NCBI GenBank assembly: GCA_944739405.2
Contig: OX123186.2
Coordinates: 15,927,552-15,991,551, forward strand
Source of the DNA: Euclidia mi
Taxonomy: Eukaryota > Arthropoda > Insecta > Lepidoptera > Erebidae
DNA: 64,000 nt
Reading direction: 5' to 3'
In this document: positions 31,820-41,857 of the stretch, piece after piece
Position numbering within the stretch: the stretch's first letter is position 1
Layout: the number at the start of each line of letters is the position of its first letter
Translations under genes and position numbers: made by a program
The notes under the pieces: generated by a model
Databases searched by the model: none
Told to the model about the DNA's origin: nothing
The model's input: the letters and a program-made list of their open reading frames with translations, nothing else

Positions 31820-33411
31820 AAATGTACCTATACTTTCGAACAGTAATTGCGTTCCGAGATTTTTTGATAAAAAAAGACAAAGCAAAAGCACCGTTGCATA
31901 GGTAATTATATGTTGATCTTCTCACTACAATATCGCCATATTTGATTTTAATATTCAGTATTCAGGAGAAAATAGCAATTCATATTAATATTATTTTGGA
32001 AAACACGGTATTATGCAGTCAAATCAATAAAAAATAATTAGATGGGCTACTAAACCACTTATTCAGCACGGTTTATCTATTACACATCAAAGTTTTTTAG
32101 CAAATATAATTAGAAAATCCATTCCAAAGTTTCGCACGAGTGGTGTACGTCATATTTATCCGTGCTCATACAAGCATCTAACACGATTTAGTGTGCATTA
32201 TACTTTAAATCTACAACAAGCCAACACTTGCAGTTGTGAAGAAAATATTAAAAGTTTGTACTTTGATGCTATGAAGTTTCAGAAAAGCTCCGTAATTATT
32301 GAAATTTGGACGAGTTCTAGAGCGGAACAAATAACGATCTTTAAAAGCACCTTTTAGTCTTTACTTAGAAACAGGGTCAAAAACAATTGTTTGAAGCTGT
32401 TGTTATAATAATATATTTTACGTCAATTTCTTTTAGTATTATAACATGGCGTTCTTACCTATTTAGTGCAGGAATAACGATGTTTTTTATTTAATTGTCT
32501 GTCAGTAAATTGTAATGTACGATACTTCGACCGCGGCTCAACTCGTTTGGATTTATGCCCCTTTAAAGGGAGTTTCAAAAATCCAATTACTACTATCTAT
32601 ATTCCTCGAGAAACATATATTTCTCGTTAAGCTTCTTGCATCCACTAGTTTTGGCTGTGCGTTGCCTGTCAGTCAATAACGGCAGAGTTTTATACACATT
32701 AATGTAATTTAAAGTTTTAGATCATGTTTCAACTAAAAGTCTCGCTCTCATGTCAGATAAAGCTATAAAATAATATAAATAGTAACAAAATTTCAAAGCC
32801 CAAAACAAAGTATGTTATTTTCTGACGACTGGGCCTACATAGTTTACATTGTAAACAATGTAAACAAACTTTGCATGTAAACTGTGCCTTCAACGTTATA
32901 TAAAACATTTTTCTTCTCATAAAATCGCGCTGAGAATATCTCCAATATGCCTCGTTACCATTTCTATTTCGAGATATTCATGATTCGCGATACATAAATA
33001 GAAAATTCAATATTAATTATTATATAAGAGAATTCAAAGTCCCATGAAATTATTAAACTGGACGGTAAAATAGCATTATTATTGGACCAAATATTGGTAG
33101 CAAATATTTCCATTTCAATTAAGTTCCGAAGAGGGTTTGCATTTATTAACATCTTCAGATATAACCAACGATATCTACTGGAAAAACGAATATTCAAAAT
33201 TTAGTAGACGGTAAATTAAATATTATTCTTCATATTCATGAGAAGTAGGCCTCAGCCACATGTGTCATGTGGCACAGCGGAATCCTTTTCAAAGTTTCAA
33301 ACGTCGCGTAGCGTAATTTGCTTAGTGAGATTTTAAAAGAAATTCGCAGCTCTATTTAGCTGGCAGAAGGGAATGGATTTTTTAAATAAGTATTTTGTTA
33401 TGCCTTAATAC
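31820..33411. other. AT-rich stretch, one reversed repeat fragment
   Basis: A reversed fragment of the TTGCGTTACTGACTGA family lies at about 32,640-32,700 (TAGTTTTGGCTGTGCGTTGC). No gene seen elsewhere. Confidence 0.45.
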
Positions 33412-33620
33412 ATTGACGGCCGATTGGCGTAGCGGGAGTATAAGCAACTGCTACGTCGAAGGTCGCGGGTTCCATTCCCGCTCAAGTCAAACATTTGTGT
33501 GCATGAACATGGATGTTTGTCTTGGTCTGGGTGTTTCTATGTATAATATGTACATATGTATTTACAAAAATAAAGTATATATCGATGCCTTACGGCCAAA
33601 AGAGGCTAACCGCCACTTAG
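33412..33620 (+). mobile_element. tRNA-derived SINE (GGCCGATTGGCGTAGCGGGA family)
   Basis: The head has an A-box-like TGGCGTAGCGGGAGT and B box GGGTTCCATTCCCG. The body is TCAAACATTTGTGTGCATGA, then ATGTTTGTCTTGG. A second copy begins at 38,258 (CCGGTGGCGCAGCGAGAGTA). Confidence 0.75.
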
Positions 33621-34270
33621 CAAACTTCACAGGAGAGTAGTTTAAAGTTCATAATAAGTGAAAAAAAATCATAGAAAATTTTCTGTACGTTCCAAAAGTT
33701 TCAAAATTTAACCATATAGTTTTTGATTAGGTCTCTACGAAATGACATTGTTAATTAAAACAAATCACACTTCTAACACAATTTACTGTCGCTTACCCTC
33801 AAATGGTCCTAATTATACTAACAGGAAAAAACGTCGTAAATGAATACAACCCAATTAATGAGTTCCAACCCAAATGATTTAACTGCACAATTTATTTTAT
33901 TTCTGTTGAAGAAAAAGAGCATACCTGTGCTTTTTCTGTTCATCAAGTGGAGCCAATATGACATAACCGGCAATTGGTTAATGGCAGAAGAACAAGAAAA
34001 TTGTTATAAGTTAATTATCTATAAAAAATACTATAAGCTCTTTTATGCAACGCGAAAGCACATTGTGATTAATTCTTATAAAATTATACATACATACTTA
34101 CAAACATACATTAGACTTTTATAAGTTTTTAAACAGGCTAACCGACTAAGGTATGAATTTAAAAAAAGAGAAATTGTGCTCAGTCAGTCTTTATTTTAGA
34201 AAATTAAACAAAACAATTGTTACTCATTGTAAGTTAGTCTTGCATTATACATTCATGCTGACATTCTAGG
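33621..34270. other. AT-rich stretch; isolated TGTCGCTTACCC word
   Basis: TGTCGCTTACCC at 33,787-33,798 also forms the inverted repeats at 36,162 and 36,678. No gene seen. The ORF 33,840-34,124 has no recognisable domain. Confidence 0.4.
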
Positions 34271-34319
34271 TATGACAAAAAAATATAAACTTAAAATTTC
34301 GTACTTAAGGACCACTTTT

Positions 34320-34570
34320 AGTTATGACGGTAGGCGTTTGGTCCTCGTCGTCCGCATGTCCGCGTCTACAGTAGCCGTAAATCGCCTCGCAACGGCCGTT
34401 GCCGGGGGAGTCCTCCACAGCAAAGAAACTACCCAAAACAACCGTGTCCGATGAAGACATGCGTCAGGCGGAATGTGAGGACACCGTGGCAGCCTTCAGC
34501 CACTCCAAAAAGAGGGTTCTTACTATCGCTTTTGCCGTGTATCCATTCATTCGCACTCACCCATCCATTC
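34320..34570 (+). other. GC-richer block of unknown origin
   Basis: This block is visibly richer in GC and CpG than its surroundings (e.g. CGTCGTCCGCATGTCCGCGT), and two overlapping short ORFs cross it (34,272-34,454 and 34,399-34,641). I recognise no domain. A LINE leader fragment is as likely as an exon. Confidence 0.3.
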
Positions 34571-34679
34571 ACTCAATCGATAAAACAATGATGATGACAC
34601 ATGTTAAATCATTCACGGTGGCAAATCTTGAGGCAGAATAACAATTTGCAAAAGAGAAACCTACTAACGTGCGCTAATA

Positions 34680-34885
34680 TATTATGTGCAAAGCAGACGT
34701 GCAGTTTTTATTCTCTCACTCTCATAGTCCCATAGGCAATTCGACACAACAGAGTCATATCAGTCGCAGGATTAACTCTTGACTGTTACTGAGTATTCTT
34801 CAAAAAATCTAATAATCCTTGCTGGCCCAACCTGGGATTCGAACCCTTGATTATGATCCTAAGCCAGGCCAGCCAACAAAAACTC
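34680..34885 (-). repeat. tRNA-derived SINE, diverged
   Basis: The right part is a reversed tRNA-like head (CCTGGGATTCGAACCCTTGA). The body resembles 25,045-25,425 (TCTCTCACTCTCATAGTCCC versus TCCCTCACTCTCTTAATCTG). Confidence 0.55.
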
Positions 34886-34909
34886 TGTAGGTACTTATTT
34901 AACCATTCA

Positions 34910-35290
34910 GTATGGCAGCGATAGCCGAGTGGATATACCTACCAACAGACTGCCATGCAGAGGGTATCGGGTTCGAATCCACGGCGCGCACCAATGACTT
35001 TTCGGAGTTATGTGCGTATTAAATTGTTAATTATCGCTTGTCCCGTGCCTCGGAGAGCACGTTAAGCCGTCGGTCCCGGTTGTCATGATGATCTTTGACA
35101 GTCGTTACAGGGCATCAGTACCTTCTTATTAAACTGACACTAGTCTAAACCATGGAATATCGCTATCCCTTCGGATTGCGGAGGTCAGACAGGCAGTCGC
35201 TCCGTGGAAAAGCTAATATTCAGCCAAATCCGGTTAGACTAGTAAGCAGACCCCAGATTGAAACTGGGATAACGCTAAGAGAAAGAAGAA
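34910..35290 (+). mobile_element. tRNA-derived SINE, complete-looking
   Basis: Head GATAGCCGAGTGGATATACC with B box CGGGTTCGAATCCACGG and GCGCGCACCAATGACTTTT. The middle has GCCTCGGAGAGCACGTTAAG and GGTCCCGGTTGTCATGATGA. The 3' part has GGATTGCGGAGGTCAGACAG and ends GGGATAACGCTAAGAG. Its 3' part recurs at 22,727 and 56,080. Confidence 0.75.
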
Positions 35291-35491
35291 TTGTCTGAAC
35301 AAGATAGCAAAATAATGACTTCTTACCTATAAAACTTAAAATAGGTAACTATTTTTGTTATTTTTATTTATTGACCAAAATTTTCAATTTACAATAGTCT
35401 CACTTATACCATTCGTTTAAACCACTAGAGATTTTTGCGAATGTGAGTTCATATTTATCATGACTACAATATTTACAACGAAATGAGTACC

Positions 35492-35758
35492 TTATCTATG
35501 TTGTTGACGAAATACCTTTTTAACATAATGTTTTGTTACATATTTACTAGCTATAACTTCTGGTAAACTATTGAATATCTTTGGAAGTATGTATCGACAT
35601 ATTTTAGTTTCATACAGATTATTAGATTTTGGTAAAACATATTTCTTTGCGTTTGGCAACTGTCTTAGAGTACTGTGGCGGTTGTACTTACTAAGTAGGT
35701 CTGTGTTTACAAGTTCTTTCATAACGGCCATTTGGATTTTACATTGCACTGGTAACAC
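35492..35758 (-). pseudogene. C-terminal piece of a LINE reverse transcriptase
   Basis: An 88-codon frame ends LPKSNNLYETKICRYILPKI then FNSLPEVIASKYVTKHYVKK. The pattern (small basic stretch, aromatic, LPK-x-FNSLP, then basic Lys-rich end) is the usual C-terminus of Jockey/CR1-group LINE proteins. The RT core is absent. It is a 5'-truncated insertion, and no function is expected. It is not the same family as 21,035-21,691 by its sequence. Confidence 0.55.
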
Positions 35759-35847
35759 GTTACAGTATCTGAATAGCTCGTTTTAATTTTCTTTTATTTT
35801 CTTTTAATTAGAATACACAATTATAGATGAATATAAAAGTCTGTGGG

Positions 35848-35908
35848 TGTGTAATACACCTCTGCCTACCCCTTCGGGGATAAAATGCGTGAAGATATGT
35901 TATGTTAT
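35848..35908 (+). repeat. SINE 3'-tail fragment with (ATGTT)n
   Basis: TGCCTACCCCTTCGGGG, then ATAAAATGCGTGAAGATAT and three ATGTT units. Severely 5'-truncated. Confidence 0.75.
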
Positions 35909-36119
35909 GTTATAAAAGTCTATTAAATAATCTTACCGTTTTATTTCCTTCGAAAAACTTTGCGCCAAACGGACTCGCAAGCACGGAGGTGCTTATGCCC
36001 GCGGTGAATGTTCGCTGTGCAACGCTAACGACATTTTATTCGAACGAAAGAGTGAGATAAACGACGCTGTTTGTCATTCTTCTGTAAGCTAACCGCCAAA
36101 CCTTTGATTTACCTTGTTA

Positions 36120-36710
36120 TCTAACCACCATACCAGATATTTTTTTGGGAGGGAAAAAAAAGGGTAAGCGACAATGCAAGGCGACATTCGTTTGGATGAA
36201 TTATCCTAAGCGCCTTCGATGATTGATTTGGTGACTAGGGAAAATAAAAATAAACGCCAAATAAAGTCACGGAAATGAGACCTAAATGTAATAAATGACA
36301 TATATTTTATCCAAAGGAACTGCCCTAATATCCTAACCGAAAGTTTGGTACACAAAGATTCAAGTAAAATTTGACTAATGTATTTTTTACAAAAAAGTAT
36401 TTACAGCCCAAACTACTTAACGTTCAAGTAAAGAAAAACATATTCAAAGCCAAAAATGCTTATCTCACAGTTTTGAAATATTATTTTTATCTAACCACCA
36501 TAATACAAAATACACCAAAAATAACAGTCGTTTATAACGAAAAACTTAGTGTTAGAACCTCAATTCCTTTACCGCCTAAGCGACAAAAAGTTTGTCCTAG
36601 AGCCACGAAACTTAGACTATTAGACGCAGAAAAAAAAGCCGATTCTAACCATATATATAAGTCAATTTCGCAAAAAATGTCGCTTACCCCCTTTTGGCCG
36701 GAAGGCATCC
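36120..36710. repeat. Possible small DNA transposon with GGGTAAGCGACA ends
   Basis: GGGTAAGCGACA at 36,162-36,173 has its exact reverse complement at 36,678-36,689. TCTAACCACCATA repeats directly at about 36,119 and 36,491. The ORF at 36,371-36,760 has no known domain and runs into a SINE end. Confidence 0.35.
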
Positions 36711-36724
36711 ATATGTATGTTTAT

Positions 36725-36805
36725 CCATTATCTAGTACCCATAGTACAAGCTCTGCTTAGTTTGGGACTAGATGATGTAGTGTGAATGTGGTATATTATT
36801 ATATT
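36725..36805 (+). repeat. SINE 3' part (CAAGCTCTGCTTAGTTTGGG)
   Basis: TACAAGCTCTGCTTAGTTTG, then GGACTAGATGATGTAGTGTG. A related end is at 38,455-38,535, downstream of a SINE head at 38,258. Confidence 0.6.
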
Positions 36806-36999
36806 ATAACTAATTTAGGGCTCAAACTACACATCGAAGAAGAAAGTTCGTCTTTGTCACTTTAAATCTGTTTGAGCTGTTGAACTTCGACTCTAAACTT
36901 CCTTAAATCTCGTTCAAAGAAACTTTAGCTATCACACAAGGAAAGTATTCCCTTGACGTAACCAAAGACAATTAGCGGCAGTAAACCCTATAACAAAAA

Positions 37000-37080
37000 C
37001 ACAATGCTTGTTCTGTATGGAATTGAACTCGCAACATACGCCCTGATGACTAATTAAACCACTGTGCCATACAAGAACGA
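37000..37080 (-). repeat. tRNA-like SINE head fragment
   Basis: In reverse: GTATGGCACAGTGGTTTAAT, then GCGAGTTCAATTCCATACAG, a weak A and B box pair. A relative is at 58,600-58,665. Confidence 0.45.
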
Positions 37081-37280
37081 TGTAATAATTTTTCGTGTAC
37101 ACGTTTTGTCTCATTTTTTTAAAGGACTACTTCTGTCATTGACAATAAATATTCAATCAACGAACACAAAAAGCACCCAGTCTCGAAAAAACATTTTGTG
37201 GATCACACAAAGTATTTTATCGTGTGGGAATGGAACCCACGACCATAGTACAAACAGAATAGTAGGATAGCTTCATACAA

Positions 37281-37740
37281 ATCGGCCGCCGCCGCCGCGC
37301 TGGTGTGAATGTATGCGTGAGTCGCCGCGGCGGCGTGTACGCACGCACTTTTCACGCACACAATCTCACGAGCGCGGAACGCTCGGCGCGGATTCAGTAC
37401 GGGTTGCGCCGCGCGTCTGATCGCGCGCATGCATGTAGGTACTACACTGCTCGCCCGCGACCATTGTTTATGTACATTCAGTTTTGTAATAAACGTTATT
37501 AATATTATACAATGTGTTAAACGACAGTAAATTAAACTTGTTACATTTTTCTCGCTATAAAGGGTATTTGAAAAAAAATATATGCAAGCTTAAATTCTGT
37601 AGTATTCAGCGCAAACACTTAAAAAAACGGCGAAATAGCGCGCGCCGACAAAGCCGGCGGCGCCGCGGTGTAAACACGTGACAACCCGTGCATCATCGCA
37701 AGAGTAGGCAATTAACTCGCCGAGCGGCCTTAGCTAGCTT
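37281..37740. promoter_or_regulatory. CpG-rich patch, possible promoter or 5' exon
   Basis: Two GC/CpG-dense blocks (37,281-37,460 and 37,630-37,740) stand out sharply from AT-rich flanks, with runs such as CGGCCGCCGCCGCCGCGCTG and GCGCGCGCCGACAAAGCCGG. A CACGTG E-box lies near 37,675, and an arthropod-initiator-like TTCAGTAC near 37,393. No ORF is convincing: the minus frame 37,203-37,430 is Ala/Arg-rich low-complexity. Promoter-proximal DNA of a host gene is a reasonable guess; a repeat leader is the alternative. Confidence 0.35.
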
Positions 37741-38257
37741 ACTATTCTGTTTTTACTATGCCACGACTCTCGATGCAGTGCAAAACAGCGAAGCAACCGC
37801 TTAAACCGCTAAGCAACATGAACAGGCAAACCTCTAGCAAAATCTAAGACTTTCAGTTTCCGCTATAAAGCTGTCATCGATCTAGATTATGTAGAAAAGT
37901 CGCAAGCTTTTTCACTATATATTGTAACTTTTACTTCTGTAACGTCTAGGCAAGGAAGTAATGTTGGGTATAATCCAATACTCTTAGAATTTATCGGTTT
38001 TTGCGGCTTCTATATAATGAAAAATGTATTTGCTGTATTCCCTAGTACGAGTATATTAGAGATAACAAACCGATTTAGGCAAGTATATCAGGATTGGAGC
38101 GTTAAATCTGTCGGGAGCGTTGTTATGTAGAGAAATCTTTAGGCAGCCTACTAGTAGTGTTAAGGGTGACATCAATTGATATCAGTCTTGCTTATAAACT
38201 GTCCTTGTGTCTGCTTCTCGTAAGGCAGCTCTTTAAGGAGTCACAGACAAAGTCATC

Positions 38258-38535
38258 TGACCCGGTGGCGCAGCGAGAGTATAAACGACGAAGTTCGCAG
38301 TTTCGATACCCGCGCTAGTCAAACATGTGTGCGTAAACATAGGTGCTTGTCTTCTTTCTCTATGTATATATGTTTTTATATAATGTTTATCACATGCCTA
38401 CTATACATCAAGCTCTGCTTTAAATTAAATTGTATGATGTATACAAATCGCGAAAGTTTAAAATCGATTAAGCTCTGCTTAATTGGGAACTAGATAGTGT
38501 TGTGTGTATGTGGTAGAATATTATTATATGTATTA
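38258..38535 (+). mobile_element. tRNA-derived SINE (CCGGTGGCGCAGCGAGAGTA family)
   Basis: Second copy of the 33,412 family: head CCGGTGGCGCAGCGAGAGTA, weak B box AGTTTCGATACCC, body TCAAACATGTGTGCGTAAAC. The end is AAGCTCTGCTTAATTGGGAA, then AGATAGTGTTGTGTGTATG. Confidence 0.65.
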
Positions 38536-39060
38536 TTCAACTTAAGCCAACTTGTCTATCTAGTGGCTTATGTCCCTTATTGATACTTTGGAGGTGGCTT
38601 TGTTTCTTACCCAGAACAAATACCTGATGTGTTTAATGGTTTTACAAATTTAAAAATAAACAGATAATCATAAAATGAAACTTGTATTCCTAGCAGTCTG
38701 CGCGAGCACGACTTTCTTGCACTTGTTATGTGAAAATATTGAGTCAAGGACACAAACTAAAGGTCTAATAGTTTCATTTCTAGGTACCTACATTGTGGCC
38801 TTCATCATTCAAAATTTTCTTACGTTACACAGGAGGATTTAATGGGACTTAGGTTGAGTTTGTTACATGGGAGTAGGGTTAAAGACGCGTATGTTGCGAC
38901 TGAAGTCGGAAAGCGACGAATGAAGCCACTGTACTGAGTTTCTTTACATCTCGAAACACAATTGTTTAGTTTTGAAGACGGTCGTTTACAAATTTGGCGA
39001 ATTCAATTGAAATTGTTAATTTATCCCACTCGCATCTACTCATATTCATATATATAATTT
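38536..39060. other. AT-rich stretch, no gene seen
   Basis: No supportable feature. Confidence 0.4.
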
Positions 39061-39066
39061 ATTCAT

Positions 39067-39100
39067 CTATATAATTTATGTTATTACATAAATTATATAG
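39067..39100. repeat. Perfect 15-bp palindrome, 4-nt loop
   Basis: CTATATAATTTATGT (39,067-39,081) and its exact reverse complement (39,086-39,100), loop TATT. It directly abuts the LINE 3' end at 39,109. Confidence 0.9.
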
Positions 39101-39108
39101 AGAGGATT

Positions 39109-39495
39109 TCAAATTCAAATTCAAAATCCTTTATTCATTTGGGTCAAAATGTGACGCTTATGAACGTCAAAATAATAAATTTATAAAATAATTACTTATA
39201 GACTCTACATTTACTGCCACGTTCGCAAAGCAAGGGCGTAGAACCATGAGAAAGAACGGGCAATAAAACTCACGGTCACTCTTTTTCATCGCCAGGTTTT
39301 TGCATAATACACATAATTTACATTTTGTAAGGTGCTGCAACTGTTACACCTTCTATATCACTTGTATATATTTACTGTACATAATAATACTCAAGCATAA
39401 TACTTTTGATGTTCATTTGGTTAGCCTCCTCAGAATAGACATGGTGAAACAGGATTTTTTATTATGGGACCATAAGTATTTGCATTAGATTTCTG
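39109..39495 (-). mobile_element. 5'-truncated LINE 3' UTR
   Basis: Same 3' UTR as 20,343-21,030: tail of CAAATT repeats, AATCCTTTATTCATTTGGGT, GTGACGCTTATGAACGTCAA, GAGAAAGAACGGGCAATAAA. No coding part is left. Confidence 0.8.
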
Positions 39496-39695
39496 TGTTT
39501 TAGAATGTCAACAGATGCATCATTGGAAGATATTCGCTCTATAACGTTTTCATTTTAAAACCATTCATCATACATCTTCGCTGTTTTTTTCTGTATTAAC
39601 CACTAGCCAAACAGACTACTACGTTCTATCGTATAAAATGGTCGAACTGCACAACGTCAAATATTCGTTTCAATAAAAATCTGCAATATTTGTGT

Positions 39696-39741
39696 AATGC
39701 CTAACCGCATACCGTACGTGTACGGTATGCGGTTGGGCATT
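39696..39741. repeat. 22-bp palindrome, 2-nt loop
   Basis: Arms 39,696-39,717 and 39,720-39,741 pair throughout, with one T/G wobble (AATGCCTAACCGCATACCGT then AC). Confidence 0.93.
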
Positions 39742-41194
39742 TATCAGCTTTGTATAATAAATTCATATTTTTTTACAACACATCGTCCACCCAATGTCTC
39801 TTATCATAGACTTCATTACAAAATGGTCGGTAGGTACATGAGTAAGTTTCTGAGGATGGAAGGATATTTGAATGTTTGTTACTCGGCCACGTGAAAATAG
39901 AGCATATGAGCTACCTTTACCCACACATCCAAAGCCGCGGGCAAAAGTTCGTATATTAGACATACTGAAACCTACGCGGACGTAACTGTTGGCAACTAAC
40001 AAAATATATTTGTTCTATAAAAACCAAAACACTAACCGAAGCGGTGTAACAAGCCCGGATATAAAACTAGGTTGTTAACAAAACAGTCTGTGTTTCAGTC
40101 GCTGGAATGTTTGCGGCCACTCGGTTTTATTGAATTCTGCCTCAAACCTCAGTGGGAAGTGTGTGTCAAGCGGGAATTATAACTGATATTTTTACAGCAG
40201 CTTTTGCTTGCCTCATTGGTTTTCTGATGGCTTCGTGAACGGATGCAACTGCAGATATAGGTTTTGCTTACCAAATTCCTATGGTGTGATATTTTGTTTT
40301 CGTTAACTGTTACACAGTACATAAAGAAACTATTTAATATGCTCCATGAGCAGCTGAGAGCGCGTTATTTAGGGTAACTGCTCCGCGTTCGTGGCCCACA
40401 ATGTGATACTTTTCGGCACAAATAATTATTAAAATCAAATTAATAGGTAATAAAAAATTAACTCTTTAGCTTTATATTATTAGTATACATGGCGTCAAAG
40501 GGTGACGCTCCAATTCTGTCGTGCCTTGAAAGAGAAATCTTCTTTTTTTGGTAATTAATTGCTACATATTTCATTAATTACTCATATAATACGATCATTT
40601 ATTAGTCTTCACGATGGAAACTTGAGTCTCCGTCGTGAATACTTAGACATAATCGAGGGCTCATTCTCTACTTCTTGTAAAGTTTCGTGACACTAGCTAC
40701 GAGTAGATCAGCAACGCACTGCCAATGACTGAAGCGAAGATTTTCATCAAATTTCTGATTTATTTTTCTCTAAGCAAACCTTAATACAATTGAAAAAAAA
40801 CCCTCGGTTTGAGAACCGACTCCCTTTTAAAATAATACTTACTTATATATTTTTTTCTTACAACTACAAAATATAATCCATTTTATTACATACATAAATG
40901 TATTCTGTTATTTTATGTCTACGCACTTTTATGGGCAAAAGTTAGAAATTGCGGGCAAGTTACGAGTTTAATGTACTGCGAGATTTGGTATGCTGGGCTT
41001 TAGGCTTTTTGTGGGACGTATATCATTCCGGATTTACATTCGAATAGGTAAAGCAAGAATCGTACTCTGCAAATTTATGTCTTATACACGATTTCTTGTC
41101 AAGTTGGTGGTTTTATTGATGTTCGACAGTTTTATTGTCACTGATGGCGTGTTATTTATAAACTAAGAATACACAAGGTACACAGAAGAGTACT
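39742..41194. other. AT-rich stretch, no gene seen
   Basis: A GCCGCGGGCAAAAGTTCG fragment near 39,933 is a worn copy of the end seen at 28,857. Otherwise nothing. Confidence 0.4.
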
Positions 41195-41350
41195 TGTTGC
41201 GAGACAAGAACCGTGACTGACTGATTCACGTGCCTCCGAAGCACGATACTGCACTAAATGCTACCCAGGGTCACCCATCATTTGGTGACCACTGAATGGG
41301 TTGCTTAACTTTGCCGACCTACAAACAGCAAGCCAACTTACGCTACACGC
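41195..41350 (-). repeat. 5S rRNA-like repeat, second copy
   Basis: Reversed: GGTCGGCAAAGTTAAGCAAC, then GGTCACCAAATGATGGGTGA, then CCTGGGTAGC. The 5S-like words come in the 5S order. The outer part (GTGCTTCGGAGGCACGTGAA) is not 5S and looks like a SINE body. Confidence 0.6.
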
Positions 41351-41704
41351 TACAATAATTTATCCCGTAACCCGTAAATGTGATACAGTGTTGTGATTAC
41401 GCGAAACCAATTACTTGGAAAAATATCAATTTATATACGTCATGTAATCTTGGTGAAGTATAATTAATAAATAAACTCCAAATGCCTTTGATGTTTGACT
41501 TCGTTACAAGATGTTACGCCTGTTACGTCATTTGATGTGACGTAATTATTGGAACGACGGATAAGAGTATTGGAAGGAAATGCGGTAGATAAGGCTGCTA
41601 CTAATATTCAGCCGAACCTTGATAGACAGAACTGTTATAGCAGGACCTGGCCTTTGAAACACAATGGCAATTAAATATTTACATGTAAAAGTAAAATTAA
41701 TTTC

Positions 41705-41830
41705 TGTTGAAGTCCCCCTTTCTTACTGTCTGTCAGTAAACACGCGTTAAACTCAAAAATCGGCAAAGGGATTTTAATACGGTTTTTCAATCAATTGTAT
41801 AACTCATGCGGGTGGAGCCGCGAGATAAGT
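41705..41830 (+). repeat. Interspersed repeat, 3' end
   Basis: CTGTCTGTCAGTAAACACGC, then TTAAACTCAAAAATCGGC, then CATGCGGGTGGAGCCGCGAG. A related end is at 57,110-57,255 (ACGCGGGTTGAGCCACGG). Confidence 0.5.
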
Positions 41831-41857
41831 ATAGTTACTCATCAAAATCATACTTAT

